Positions 1 to 8,265 of a stretch of DNA of 64,000 nt are shown here, piece after piece; position 1 is the first letter of the stretch, and each line of letters opens with the position of its first letter. The stretch covers positions 2,734,501 through 2,798,500 of the forward strand of contig NZ_JAJONA010000001.1 of assembly GCF_024699985.1 (NCBI RefSeq). Reading direction: 5' to 3'. This DNA comes from Phenylobacterium sp. J367 (lineage in GTDB: Bacteria; Pseudomonadota; Alphaproteobacteria; Caulobacterales; Caulobacteraceae). The notes below the pieces were generated by a model. That model was not told the origin of the DNA. It was given only the letters and a program-made list of their open reading frames with translations, and did not search any database. Position numbers and translations under genes: made by a program.

Positions 1-410
1 CACGCCCGCACCATCTGGAACGCGCCCACCACATTCACCGCATAGAGCCGCTGGAAGTCGTCCGCCGACACCGCGTCCAGGTCGCCGTGCGCCGCGAAGG
101 TGGTCGTCCCGGCGTTGTTGAACAGCACGTCCACCCGCCCGAACGCCTCCCCCGCCGCCGCGGCGATCTTCCGGCAGTCGTCGTCGCGGGCCACGTCGCC
201 CTGCACCAGCACCGCCCGACACCCGCCGGCGTGCACGCCCGCCGCCTCCACCAGCCGCGCGGTCTCCTCGGCCTCCGCCGCGCTACGGGCATAGTTCACC
301 ACCACGCCCGCCGCCCCGCGCTCCGCCACCGCCACCGCGATCGCCCGCCCGAGCCCCGTCGACGCCCCGGTCACCAGCACCACGAACCCGTCGAAATCCC
401 TGCCCGCCAC
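1..410 (-). CDS. SDR-family NAD(P)-dependent oxidoreductase (3' end outside window)
   Basis: Short-chain dehydrogenase with a Rossmann fold, cut off by the left edge of the window. Reading from a GTG at 410, the N-terminus has the cofactor-binding motif TGASTGLGRA (about residues 15-24), a nearby basic and acidic patch, and then the family motif NNAG (about residue 95). About 136 residues are visible; the catalytic Ser-Tyr-Lys part lies outside. The substrate cannot be told from this half. A GTG start is chosen because no ATG lies upstream in frame close to the glycine motif. Confidence 0.85.
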   Translation of the reverse strand, partial: MAGRDFDGFVVLVTGASTGLGRAIAVAVAERGAAGVVVNYARSAAEAEETARLVEAAGVHAGGCRAVLVQGDVARDDDCRKIAAAAGEAFGRVDVLFNNAGTTTFAAHGDLDAVSADDFQRLYAVNVVGAFQMVRA

Positions 411-617
411 GACGCGTCTCCCTTGGTTGTCTGGGCCGAGGTCTAGCGTGGGGGACGCGGAGGGGGAAGGTTGGGGGAATGCGAAACGCTGCAGCGTCCT
501 CTTCGTGCATCCCGGATCCCGAACAGTTCGGGCGTGCACGGAGAACCTCGACAACTCCCGCGCGATTTTTTAGACCGAGGCGGCGATCGGCAACGGCCGA
601 GGTGGGGGAGGATACGT

Positions 618-1148
618 ATGGCGAGCTCAGAAGGGCCTACGCCAGGTCAATACGACGGGCATCGCCGTCTGAAAGAGGAGGTGATCCGGCGGTGGCGGGC
701 TCCGAGCAAGGACCCAACTTATCTCCTATTTTTCATAACGAGCCTTATCCTGCTTTCTGGGGCTGGGTTCTGGCTCGAGCTCATGAAGATGATCTTTGGC
801 CTCGGAACTTTTGAGGAATCTACCTCGGCGCTTCGTTCAGCGATCGCGACATACTACCCCGCGATACTTGGCGGGGCGGCCATGCAGCTAGCAATCTCCG
901 AAACGCTGCGAAGTCTCAGGGCGCTAGGTCAGCTGCTGGCATGGGTGTTCGGCAGCCTCGCGCTAGTTCTCGTGTTCGCCGTGAACCTCGCCGACGGCTG
1001 GGCGATTTTATTCGGAATTGTGGGCAGCGTCGCTGCGCTTTGGTTTTGGTGGATCGTTAATGCCGATGATCGAGCCCTCCGAGACGATCCCCCCGCCCCC
1101 CGAAGCTGCAACGGGTGGTGTGGAGGGGACGTTTACCTTCGTGCTTGA
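618..1148 (+). CDS. Hypothetical multi-pass membrane protein
   Basis: A 176-residue protein with a soluble basic N-terminus of about 35 residues and roughly four hydrophobic segments: one near residues 37-58, one near 80-100 and a close pair near 110-155. The ATG at 618 follows a good GGGGGAGG ribosome site. Base composition is lower in GC than neighbouring genes, with codons such as ATA and TTT, which may mean recent acquisition. No family is recognised. Confidence 0.6.
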   Translation: MASSEGPTPGQYDGHRRLKEEVIRRWRAPSKDPTYLLFFITSLILLSGAGFWLELMKMIFGLGTFEESTSALRSAIATYYPAILGGAAMQLAISETLRSLRALGQLLAWVFGSLALVLVFAVNLADGWAILFGIVGSVAALWFWWIVNADDRALRDDPPAPRSCNGWCGGDVYLRA

Positions 1149-1197
1149 ACTAGGGCCCACCTAGCCCGACCGCGCCCCACACGCTATCTCCCGGCCC

Positions 1198-1653
1198 ATG
1201 GAAGAGACCCATCTGAGCCAGCTCGGCCGGCAGGTGCCGGGGTTTGCGAGCCCCGAGGCGGCGGTGCTGGAGCGCGTGCCGAACCCGCACCTCGACACGA
1301 CCTACCTCGTGCGCTTCACGGCGCCGGAGTTCACCTCGCTCTGTCCGGTGACCGGCCAGCCGGACTTCGCCCACCTGGTCATCGACTATGCGCCGAAGGC
1401 CTGGCTGGTGGAGAGTAAGTCGCTGAAGCTCTACCTGGCCTCGTTCCGCAACCACGGGGCGTTCCACGAGGACTGCACGGTGGCGATCGGCAAGCGGCTC
1501 GTGGCCGAGCTCGATCCCGAGTGGCTGAGGATCGGCGGCTACTGGTATCCGCGCGGCGGGATCCCCATCGACGTCTTCTGGCAGACCGGGGCTGCGCCCG
1601 CCGGCCTGTGGCTGCCGGACCAGGGCGTGGCGCCCTACCGGGGCCGCGGTTAA
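1198..1653 (+). CDS. queF: NADPH-dependent 7-cyano-7-deazaguanine reductase QueF
   Basis: Reduces preQ0 to preQ1 in queuosine synthesis in the cytoplasm. The 151-residue length fits the short (type I) QueF, a T-fold enzyme. Visible marks are the catalytic cysteine C49 in the context [11 protein letters not shown] and the family motif ESKSLKLYL (about residues 72-80), followed by FRNHGAFHE. It stands alone, facing a convergent nitroreductase gene. No preQ1 riboswitch-like structure was seen in the short upstream gap. Confidence 0.95.
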   Translation: MEETHLSQLGRQVPGFASPEAAVLERVPNPHLDTTYLVRFTAPEFTSLCPVTGQPDFAHLVIDYAPKAWLVESKSLKLYLASFRNHGAFHEDCTVAIGKRLVAELDPEWLRIGGYWYPRGGIPIDVFWQTGAAPAGLWLPDQGVAPYRGRG

Positions 1654-1732
1654 GGCCCGCTCAGGGTTTCCAAAGCGGACGGGCGCGCCTATACTCCTCG
1701 ACGCCCAAACTCTCCTCGGGCGTGTCACTTCA

Positions 1733-1761
1733 GGCCGGGCAGCGTCGCGCGCTGTCCGGCC
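1733..1761. terminator. Hairpin between convergent genes
   Basis: A 12-bp stem (GGCCGGGCAGCG with CGCTGTCCGGCC, one G-U pair) around a 5-base loop, in the 129-bp gap between the convergent queF and nitroreductase genes. There is no clear U tract, so intrinsic termination is uncertain; its place suggests a shared end signal. Confidence 0.45.
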
Positions 1762-1782
1762 GTCGTGCTTCCGGGCCCGGGT

Positions 1783-2394
1783 TCAGGCTTCCCAGCGCGT
1801 GGTCAGCGCCGCCACGTCCGGCCGCTCGCGCTCCAGCGGCGGCTCCGAGGGCGTGCCCATCAGCATGAAGCCGGCGACGCGCTCGCCGCCCGAGAGGCCG
1901 AGGATCGCGGTCGCCTCGGTGTCGTAGGAATACCAGTCGGTGATCCAGTTGCAGCCGTAGCCCAGCGCCAGGGCGGCGTTCAGCAGGTTGGTGCAGACCG
2001 CGCCGGCCGAGAGCAGCTGCTCCCACTCCGGGATGTTCGAGCCGCGGATCGAGGAGACCACCGCGACGGCCAGGGGCGGGGCCTTCAGCTTGCCGAGCTT
2101 GGCCGCCGCCGGGTTGTCGCCCCGCGAAAGGGCGAGCGATTCCAGGCGCCTGGCGAATTCCGCCTTGGCCTGGCCCTCCAGGATCACGAAGCGCCAGGGG
2201 GCCAGCTTGCCGTGGTCCGGCGCGCGGGCCGCGACCCTGAGGATGGTCGCCAGGTCGTCGGCGTCCGGGGCGGGTTCGGCGAGCGTCACCGCCGAGGTGG
2301 AGCGCCGGAGCGCCAGGAAGTCGAGGACCTCGGGGACGGTGCGCAGCGGCAGGGCTTGCCCGAACTCGGGCGCGGCAGGCAGGCGGTGGGGCAA
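1783..2394 (-). CDS. Nitroreductase family protein (YdjA-like)
   Basis: FMN-dependent oxidoreductase of the compact nitroreductase type. The N-terminal ALRRSTSAVTL and the region APDHGKLAPWRFVILEG (about residue 45 on) match the FMN/phosphate-binding half; ALALGYGCNWITDW fits the conserved C-terminal half. Length is 203 residues from a TTG at 2394, chosen because GGAG lies 8 bases upstream and no ATG is available; the start is uncertain. It is divergent from the Nudix gene. The physiological substrate is unknown. Confidence 0.85.
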   Translation of the reverse strand: MPHRLPAAPEFGQALPLRTVPEVLDFLALRRSTSAVTLAEPAPDADDLATILRVAARAPDHGKLAPWRFVILEGQAKAEFARRLESLALSRGDNPAAAKLGKLKAPPLAVAVVSSIRGSNIPEWEQLLSAGAVCTNLLNAALALGYGCNWITDWYSYDTEATAILGLSGGERVAGFMLMGTPSEPPLERERPDVAALTTRWEA

Positions 2395-2472
2395 GGGGGC
2401 TCCGGTCTTGAGCGCGGGGACGTGCGCCTGTTTATGGGGGCTGGCGCCGCAACCGCAAGGCCAGTTGAGAAC

Positions 2473-3090
2473 ATGTCGCAAAAACCCGACTGGCTGCGGC
2501 CGCACGGCCGGCCCTGGAGCCACAAGGGCCCCGGCCGGCTGATCTACGACAACCCCTGGATCACGGTGACTGAATACGACGCCGAGGCCCCGACCGGCCG
2601 CCCGGCCCTCTACGGCCTGGTGCACATGAAGAACCTGGCCATGGCCGTCCTGCCGGTCCACGACGACGGGACCATCGTCCTCGTCGGCCAGAACCGCTTC
2701 GCCCTCGCCGACTACAGCTGGGAGATCCCCGAGGGCGGCGGCAAGCTCGGGGTCGATCCCCTGGTGAGCGCCCGGCGCGAGCTCTCCGAGGAGACCGGCC
2801 TGCAGGCCGAGCACTGGCAGGAGGTGCTGCGGGCCCAGCTCTCCAACTCCATCACCGACGAGCGGGCCGTGGGCTTCCTGGCCTGGGGCCTGTCGCCCTG
2901 TCCCGAGGGCCACCAGGCCGACGAGACCGAGGAGATCGTCATGGCCCGGGTCCCGTTCCGCGAGGCGCTGGACGCCGCGGTGGCCGGGCATTTGCCGGAT
3001 GTGCTGACCCTGGCGATGCTGCTTCGCGCCTACCATATGGCTCGCGAGGGAGCCTTGCCGGGCCAGATGGCCCGAGCCATGCTAGGCTAG
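2473..3090 (+). CDS. Nudix hydrolase (ADP-ribose pyrophosphatase-like)
   Basis: Hydrolyses nucleoside diphosphate-linked substrates. The 205-residue protein has the second half of the Nudix box, RELSEETGL (about residues 99-107), preceded by the glycine-rich EIPEGGGKLG. The first glutamate of the canonical box appears to be replaced by a hydrophobic residue, which may alter metal use. The downstream insert KNSITDERAVGFLAW-like region resembles ADP-ribose/NADH-type members. It lies 33 bp upstream of cysE in the same direction. Confidence 0.85.
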   Translation: MSQKPDWLRPHGRPWSHKGPGRLIYDNPWITVTEYDAEAPTGRPALYGLVHMKNLAMAVLPVHDDGTIVLVGQNRFALADYSWEIPEGGGKLGVDPLVSARRELSEETGLQAEHWQEVLRAQLSNSITDERAVGFLAWGLSPCPEGHQADETEEIVMARVPFREALDAAVAGHLPDVLTLAMLLRAYHMAREGALPGQMARAMLG

Positions 3091-3123
3091 GGGAGACCGG
3101 CAGATGGGTCGGGAGGACGCGCT

Positions 3124-3954
3124 TTGAGCCAACGCCTTGAAGTCATCGACCCGGCAGCCCCGCCGCCGGTCTGGGCCGCCCTGCGCAACGAGGCCTATGC
3201 GGCCTCGAAGACGGAGGCGGCGCTCGCCAGCCTGCTGGCGGCCGTGGTGCTGAACCACAAGAACCTGGGCGACGCGCTCTCCTACCAGTTGGCCCGGAAG
3301 CTGGGCGACCAGGAGCTGCGCGCCATGAGCCTCCGCGACATCGCGGAGGAGGCTTACGAGAGCCAGCCCGAGCTCGTGGCCATCGCCGAGGCGGACCTGC
3401 AGGCGGTGTTCGAGCGCGACCCGGCCTGCAAGGGCTATGTCCAGCCGTTCCTGTTCTTCAAGGGCTTCCAGGCGCTGCAGACGCAGCGCGTGGCCCACTG
3501 GCTGTGGCAGCAGGGCCGCGAGACGCTCGCCCTCTATCTGCAGAGCCGCTCCAGCGAGATCTTCCAGGTCGACATCCATCCGGCCACGGTCATCGGCCGC
3601 GGCGTGTTCATCGACCACGGCACCGGCATCGTCATCGGCGAGACGGCGGTGATCGGCGACGACGTTTCCATGCTGCAGGGCGTGACGCTCGGCGGCACGG
3701 GCGCCGAGCGCGGCGATCGCCACCCGAAGATCGGCAAGGGCGTGCTGCTGGGCGCGGGCGCCAAGGTGCTCGGCAACATCACGGTCGGCGACTACGCCAA
3801 GGTGGCCTCGGGCTCGGTGGTGCTGAAGCCTGTGCCCGCCCACTGTACGGCCGCCGGGGTCCCGGCGCGCCTGGTGAACTGCCCGACCTGCGAGGAACCG
3901 GCGCGCAGCATGGATCACACGCTCGCCGAGGCTGTGTACGACTACGTGATCTGA
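3124..3954 (+). CDS. cysE: Serine O-acetyltransferase CysE
   Basis: Makes O-acetylserine from serine and acetyl-CoA, the first step of cysteine synthesis. The 276-residue protein has the helical N-terminal domain (about 1-145) and a hexapeptide-repeat left-handed beta helix. Key stretches are VDIHPATVIGRG, FIDHGTGIVIGETAVIGDD and the VTLGGTG loop. The start is TTG at 3124, with GGGAGGA 9 bases upstream. Full length, no sign of damage. Confidence 0.95.
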   Translation: MSQRLEVIDPAAPPPVWAALRNEAYAASKTEAALASLLAAVVLNHKNLGDALSYQLARKLGDQELRAMSLRDIAEEAYESQPELVAIAEADLQAVFERDPACKGYVQPFLFFKGFQALQTQRVAHWLWQQGRETLALYLQSRSSEIFQVDIHPATVIGRGVFIDHGTGIVIGETAVIGDDVSMLQGVTLGGTGAERGDRHPKIGKGVLLGAGAKVLGNITVGDYAKVASGSVVLKPVPAHCTAAGVPARLVNCPTCEEPARSMDHTLAEAVYDYVI

Positions 3955-4025
3955 GGTTTCCGTCTCGCGCCCGAGCGGGTAGGTTCGCGCCGAACCCGTG
4001 ACCGATTGAATTCTGGAGCTTTGGC

Positions 4026-4232
4026 GTGGACGAGAAGGCTATCCGCAAGATCGAAGGCCACCTGCGGGGGACCTTCGCCAATGCGCGCATCAAGCTCGTG
4101 CCGCGCCCGAAGCAGAAGGACTCCGCCGAGGTGTATGTCGGCGAGGAGTTCGTAGGCGTGGTCTTCCAGGACGAGGACGAGGACGGCTCGTACATGTTCG
4201 AGATGGCCATCCTTGCCGAGGACCTGCCGTAA
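4026..4232 (+). CDS. DUF3126 family protein
   Basis: A 68-residue acidic protein starting at GTG 4026. It matches the small DUF3126 family, common and conserved in Alphaproteobacteria: basic N-terminal helix, then EVYVGEEFVGVVFQDEDED and SYMFEMAIL. Function is not known. It stands between cysE and a toxin-antitoxin pair. Confidence 0.85.
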   Translation: MDEKAIRKIEGHLRGTFANARIKLVPRPKQKDSAEVYVGEEFVGVVFQDEDEDGSYMFEMAILAEDLP

Positions 4233-4306
4233 GGCGCTCCACCAGGGCAAAACTTGAAATTCCGATCGATTGGTGGCATTTTGCCACCAGCGAAGGAGTT
4301 TGCCCC

Positions 4307-4676
4307 ATGGCGCCCCGCCACGCATCGGTGAAGCTTTCGGCCGACTTCCTGGATCAGGCCCGTCGGGAAGCGGAAGTGTTCAACCGTTCCCTGGGCGCCC
4401 AGGTGGAGCATTGGGCCCGCCTCGGCCGCATGTTCGAGGCGACCCCCTGGGGTGGGCATCGACCGCGTCCGCCAGGCGCTCGAGGGGAAGCTGAAATACG
4501 AGGACCTGAGCGAAGCCGAGCGCGTCTCGTTTCAGCTACAGTTCGGCCAGATATTCTCGCCGGACGTCGAGGCGGCCTATGCGGCGCTCGGGATGCAGGA
4601 AGGCGCGGTGGGGTCCGACGAGAATGGCCGGCTCGTACGGCGTGAGGCCGGCGGGCGCCTCGTACCCATCGAGTGA
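4307..4676 (+). CDS. ParD-like antitoxin of a zeta-type toxin (frameshifted)
   Basis: The N-terminal part, from ATG 4307, reads ASVKLSADFLDQARREAEV, typical of the ParD-like antitoxin family with a ribbon-helix-helix DNA-binding fold. The frame breaks at a run of five C (4443-4447). Removing one C joins it to the second half starting VGIDRVRQALEGKLKY, giving about 122 residues. The stop overlaps the toxin start (ATGA). It should repress its own operon and neutralise the toxin. I think the break is an assembly error. Confidence 0.75.
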
Positions 4677-5287
4677 TGGCCGGGAGACCGGTCCTCCACA
4701 TCCTGGCCGGGCCGAACGGCGCTGGAAAGTCGACGCTCTACAGTCTCGTCCTTCGCCATGCGCTGGCCGGCGAGTTCGTCAATGCCGACCTGCTGGCCTT
4801 CCAGGCGCTTGGCCACCACGCCCTTACGCTCGAAGAGGCTCAACTCGGCCAGCGTCTCGCCAACGAACGCCGCGACGCCCTGATTGCGGAGGGCCAGAGC
4901 CTCGTGACCGAGTCGACCTTCTCGCACAGCTCGAAGCTGGACCTGCTCCGGCGGGCCAAGGCGCTGGGGTATGAGGTCGACGTCTATCATGTGAACGTGG
5001 CCACGGTTGATCAGGCGCTTGGACGTGTCGCCTCGCGGACGGAGCTGGGCGGCCATCCGGTGCCGGAGGACAAGCTCCGCGGTCGCTACGAGCGTAACCC
5101 CGCCCTGATCCGTGAGGCCGTGCTCCTGGCCGATGTCGGGCACGTCTTCGACAACAGCCGGATCGGCGTGAGACCCCGGCTGCTCATCACCTTCATCGCC
5201 GGTCGCCCGGGGTTGGTCGCCCCGGACCTGCCCGGCTGGGCGCGCGAACTCTATGGGACGGACCTGGGGCCCCGGGCGGTCGGCTAG
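4676..5287 (+). CDS. Zeta-toxin family P-loop kinase
   Basis: A 203-residue protein with an N-terminal Walker A motif GPNGAGKST (K18) and the following residues NADLLAFQAL and TESTFSH, which fit zeta-toxin and AAA-type small kinases. Zeta toxins phosphorylate UDP-N-acetylglucosamine and block wall synthesis; whether this member does so is inference. ATG at 4676 overlaps the antitoxin stop by one base, as expected for a toxin-antitoxin operon. Confidence 0.85.
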   Translation: MAGRPVLHILAGPNGAGKSTLYSLVLRHALAGEFVNADLLAFQALGHHALTLEEAQLGQRLANERRDALIAEGQSLVTESTFSHSSKLDLLRRAKALGYEVDVYHVNVATVDQALGRVASRTELGGHPVPEDKLRGRYERNPALIREAVLLADVGHVFDNSRIGVRPRLLITFIAGRPGLVAPDLPGWARELYGTDLGPRAVG

Positions 5288-5305
5288 TGCGGGGCGGCCT
5301 CGCTG

Positions 5306-5548
5306 CTAGCGGGCGGGACCGGCGTCGTGCTCTCCACAGGGCCGGAGCCGTCGACGGGGGAGGCTGGCGGCGGTGGCGGCCTGCTGGGCCTGCGCCTGGA
5401 GCTGGGCGTCGGGCACTTCGCTCGCGGGCGCCTCGGTGGTGACCGTGGCGGTCGCCGTCCCGGTGTCGGCCTCGGCCTTGCGCTCCTGGCTGCAGGCGGA
5501 GAGCCCCAAGGCGGCGATGGCGGTCAGGGCGATAAGCGGCGTCTTCAT
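5306..5548 (-). CDS. Small lipoprotein, C-terminus possibly frameshifted
   Basis: From ATG at 5548 the protein starts MKTPLIALTAIAALGLSACS: a signal peptide with lipobox LSAC, then a low-complexity Ala/Thr/Glu-rich tail. The last 20 residues turn Arg-rich after a run of five C on the coding strand (plus 5356-5360). Dropping one base would give the more lipoprotein-like ending VDGSGPVESTTPVPPASS and move the stop to 5284. Function unknown. Confidence 0.55.
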   Translation of the reverse strand: MKTPLIALTAIAALGLSACSQERKAEADTGTATATVTTEAPASEVPDAQLQAQAQQAATAASLPRRRLRPCGEHDAGPAR

Positions 5549-5602
5549 GCGGATGTCCTCCCTCATGGGAGCATCAACCGGAGGCGGCGGGGCGGGTTCC
5601 CC

Positions 5603-5854
5603 CTAGGGCGTCGTGACAGTCGCAATCGGCGCCGGTTCGCCAAGGTCGGACGGCGCGCGCGGCGCGTGGCCGAAGTAGGGATCCTCGAGAACGCCGGCGC
5701 CGGCCCGCAGGTAGCCGTTGCCGAAGCAGTCGGGGGTTGGCTTGCGCTGGCAGGTCTCGAAGAGCTGGCGCTCCATCGCCCAATGGACGTCGGAACAGCC
5801 GGCGAGCGTGAGGCCGACGGCGAGCGCGGCGAAGACCGGCAGGATCGGACGCAT
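5603..5854 (-). CDS. Small lipoprotein
   Basis: An 83-residue protein beginning MRPILPVFAALAVGLTLAGC, a type II signal peptide with lipobox LAGC. The mature part carries two more cysteines (FETCQRKPTPDCFGN) that could form a disulfide in the periplasm. ATG at 5854 is preferred over the upstream in-frame ATG since it places the signal peptide at the N-terminus. No family recognised. Confidence 0.6.
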   Translation of the reverse strand: MRPILPVFAALAVGLTLAGCSDVHWAMERQLFETCQRKPTPDCFGNGYLRAGAGVLEDPYFGHAPRAPSDLGEPAPIATVTTP

Positions 5855-5923
5855 CGGGCGACTCCTTCCGGGGGACGCTAGCGCCAAAAGCTTGAGCCCG
5901 TTCTAATCGCCCCGGCCGGCCGC

Positions 5924-6479
5924 TCAGCGGACCTGGGTGACCTTGAGGCTGCCGGCGGGCAGGGGGCCGAGCGGAGGCTGAGCCTCCGCCGGTCCGAGCC
6001 AGTCGGCCCAGTGCCTGCGGTGCAGGATGACGATCTGGCGGTCGTGGTAGGGGGGCGATATCAGGACCGGGCTTGCAGGTCAGCATGGTGAAGCGGTCCT
6101 CCCGAACGAGGCCGGCGATGCAGAAGAGCTCCAGGCCGTCCGCGCGCTCGAATAACCACTTCGACTTGGGCCGCGTGTTCCCGGTGAATTCGTAGAAGCC
6201 ATCGGCCGGGATCAGGCAACGTCCCGTGGGGAAACGGCGGCCCTCAGAGCGGAAGTTGATCACCGGCGGCCGGCCCGGCTGGGCGAAGCCCCAGCGGAGC
6301 TGCCTCAGCTCGACGCCTTCGGGGGAGCCCATGAGGATGGCGGCAGGATCGGTCGGCCTGATCGAGTCGCGCGGTTCGAGGTTCGGCGCACCGCCGAGCC
6401 AGTGCAGGTTCAGCTTCAGCTCGCTGAACGCCTGGGCGATGCGGTCGAGGGACTGCCGGAAGCGGAACTCGTTACACAT
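5924..6479 (-). CDS. SOS response-associated peptidase, SRAP/YedK type (frameshifted)
   Basis: SRAP proteins bind abasic sites in single-stranded DNA and form a protective thiazolidine link through Cys2. The start MCNEFRFRQ supplies Cys2; RCLIPADGFYEF carries the conserved glutamate. The frame breaks in a run of six G (plus 6050-6055); deleting one base restores DIAPYHDRQIVILHRRHWADWL and the C-terminus LKVTQVR, ending at 5924, for about 184 residues. It lies behind an S24 repressor and has a TGTACAG element just upstream. Confidence 0.85.
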
Positions 6480-6511
6480 CGTATCTTATGTACAGCTCTC
6501 TTATAGGCGGC

Positions 6512-7156
6512 CTACGCCGCGCCCCGGATGATGCGCCGCGCCTGGTAGGGCGGGATGATCGCCGTGATGTGGGCGGCCCAGCGGATCCGGGCGTCCTGTC
6601 GCGTGGGCCCGGCGACGCTCTCCAGGTCGAACAGGTCGGGGGCGGAACCGCGAAGCAGGCGCTTCACCAGGACCTCATCGGTGTCGATCTCGACCACCAC
6701 CACGTGGCCCAGCATGTCGGGCGTGGGCGGGGTGCGCTGGTCTTCGAAATAGATCAGGGCGCCGTCGTCGGCGACGCCGCGCATGGAGTGGCCGACGACG
6801 AGGAGCGCCCGGGCGTTCTCGGTGCCGCCCGGCGGAATCGGCGCCAGATCCGTAGGGTCCTGGCCCGTTGCGAACAGGACCGTGCCCTCGGGGTTGGCGC
6901 CCACGCGGCCGATGATCGGGACGAAGCCCGGTTCGGCGGTGGGGCGCATGGGGCCGGCGGCGTCGTAGAGCCAGTCGGGGCGCACCCCCAGGGCGGCCGC
7001 ATAGTCCTTGGCGCGCCGATAGGAGAAGGGGGCGTTGCCGTTCTCGTTGGACGCATAGGTGTTGCGGTTCCAGCCGAAGGCCTCGGCCGCGGCGGCGGCG
7101 GTCTCGAAGCCCCGGGCGATGCGGGCCTCACGCAGTCTCTGGGCGCGGTCGTCCAT
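6512..7156 (-). CDS. S24-type XRE repressor (CI/LexA-like)
   Basis: A 214-residue repressor. The first 60 residues form a helix-turn-helix (RLREARIARGFETAAAAAEA, then NTYASNENG). The C-terminal part is an S24 self-cleaving domain with the serine in GHSMRG (S124) and lysine in EVLVKRLL (K165). This is the layout of phage CI-type repressors inactivated by RecA during DNA damage. ATG at 7156 is chosen because longer reading adds unrelated sequence. It is divergent from a phage-like operon at 7240. Confidence 0.85.
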   Translation of the reverse strand: MDDRAQRLREARIARGFETAAAAAEAFGWNRNTYASNENGNAPFSYRRAKDYAAALGVRPDWLYDAAGPMRPTAEPGFVPIIGRVGANPEGTVLFATGQDPTDLAPIPPGGTENARALLVVGHSMRGVADDGALIYFEDQRTPPTPDMLGHVVVVEIDTDEVLVKRLLRGSAPDLFDLESVAGPTRQDARIRWAAHITAIIPPYQARRIIRGAA

Positions 7157-7180
7157 GAACAGGCCTGTGGCGGAACGTCG

Positions 7181-7232
7181 CTGTAGATAACCTACAAATT
7201 CCGCTGGCGCAAATGCTGTAGGAAATGTACAG
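7181..7232. promoter_or_regulatory. Divergent operator region of the S24 repressor
   Basis: Two inverted repeats lie in the 83-bp gap between the repressor and the operon at 7240. One is TGTAGATAACCTACA (7182-7196); the other has CTGTA (7216-7220) and TACAG (7228-7232). A related TGTACAG occurs at 6489-6495 upstream of the SRAP gene. The spacing and location fit repressor operators. Binding is inferred. Confidence 0.5.
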
Positions 7233-7239
7233 TCTTCGT

Positions 7240-7470
7240 ATGACCACGGCTCCATCGCACCCCTCCACCTTCACCAGCTACGCTGCGCTTCGTTGCGGCG
7301 GCGCGCCGCCAGCTTTCGTTCAACGGCAGCTTGGGCTCGACCCTGAAGCAAGCCTACGTCTGGAACGGACGTTCCTCGGCCGACGGCCCAGGTTCGCCCG
7401 CCACGACCAGCACGTCGCCGAAGTGCTCGCGGCGGGCGGTTTCGCGGCCCTGGCGGGGGGGCGGCGATGA
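7240..7470 (+). CDS. Small phage-like hypothetical protein
   Basis: A 76-residue protein starting at ATG 7240, with an HTH-like stretch (TFTSYAALRCGGAPPAFVQR, then LGLDPEASLRLERTFLG). First gene of an operon divergent from the S24 repressor, and it overlaps the next gene by four bases (ATGA). It may be an early regulator; the family is not recognised. Confidence 0.5.
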   Translation: MTTAPSHPSTFTSYAALRCGGAPPAFVQRQLGLDPEASLRLERTFLGRRPRFARHDQHVAEVLAAGGFAALAGGRR

Positions 7471-7662
7471 GCCCCGCTCAGGACGCCGCTGCGGTCGTGG
7501 CGGGCGCGCTGGCGAAGCGCCGGCCCAAGGAACGGGCGAAATTCCTCCGGGAACTGCTGGCCCACACCGCCGCCGGCCTGGTCGTGATCGAGGGCGACCG
7601 GGCGGCGGGGGGAGGCGGTCTATCGCCTGGCCGACGCCGTCGTCGCCCGCGGCGCGCCCTGA
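7467..7662 (+). CDS. Small phage-like hypothetical protein (frameshifted)
   Basis: About 64 residues after correction. The start MSPAQDAAAVVAGALAKRRP runs into a six-G run at 7607-7612; removing one G gives the natural-looking end EAVYRLADAVVARGAP and a stop at 7662. Coupled to the preceding gene by ATGA overlap. Helical, possibly with an N-terminal basic DNA-contacting stretch. Function unknown. Confidence 0.45.
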
Positions 7663-7688
7663 TCCGACACCCTGACGAGAGAGTGAGC

Positions 7689-8261
7689 ATGGGACGACCG
7701 TTCGATCCTGCGCGCGAGACCCGCGCGCGGCTGCAGGTTCTGGAAGCCCGCGAGAGGGCGCGGACAGAGGCCCGCGCCGTGGCGGAGGGCGTGGCCGAGA
7801 CCGTGGGCCTGTCGCAGGCCCGCGGTGCGGCCTTCACGAAGGATGCGCAGAGCAAGGCGCGCGCGACGCCCTACCGCCGGCAGGCGGGACTGGCCTGGCT
7901 GCTGCGCAAGGGACGCATCACACCACGGCAGGCCAAGGCCGGAGAACTCTATGGCGAGGCCTTCCGGCGAGCGGCGGCGACGCCACACATCGGCTCGACC
8001 CTGGAGGTGCAGCCCGGCCCCGGCCTGAAGGCCGGCCCGCCGTTGGCGGTGCTCGTGCGGATGGCGCGCGGGCGCCGGGAGGCGGAAGCCACACTAGGCG
8101 GCTACCGACGCCGGCTGTTCGAGCAGTCGGACCTCGTCGCGGCCTGCGACCTGGTCTGCGGGCAGGAACTGACGCCTCGCGAGGCTGCGGGGTGCGACCG
8201 CGACGCCGCCCGGATGGAGGCAGTGCTTAAGGTCGCGCTCGACATCCTGGCTGCCAGATGA
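7689..8261 (+). CDS. Phage-like protein, possibly related to DUF6456
   Basis: A 190-residue Arg/Ala-rich protein from ATG 7689. The core RRQAGLAWLLRKGRITPRQA, then AGELYGEAFRRA, resembles the conserved block of DUF6456 proteins found next to phage packaging genes in Alphaproteobacteria. A C-terminal CDLVCGQELTPREAAG could be a second helical recognition unit. Third gene of the operon divergent from the S24 repressor. Assignment is tentative. Confidence 0.45.
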   Translation: MGRPFDPARETRARLQVLEARERARTEARAVAEGVAETVGLSQARGAAFTKDAQSKARATPYRRQAGLAWLLRKGRITPRQAKAGELYGEAFRRAAATPHIGSTLEVQPGPGLKAGPPLAVLVRMARGRREAEATLGGYRRRLFEQSDLVAACDLVCGQELTPREAAGCDRDAARMEAVLKVALDILAAR

Positions 8262-8265
8262 GCGC

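Noticed and set aside
1149..1197. preQ1 riboswitch ahead of queF
   Set aside because: The gap is under 50 bases, and no preQ1-I-like hairpin with A-rich tail is present.
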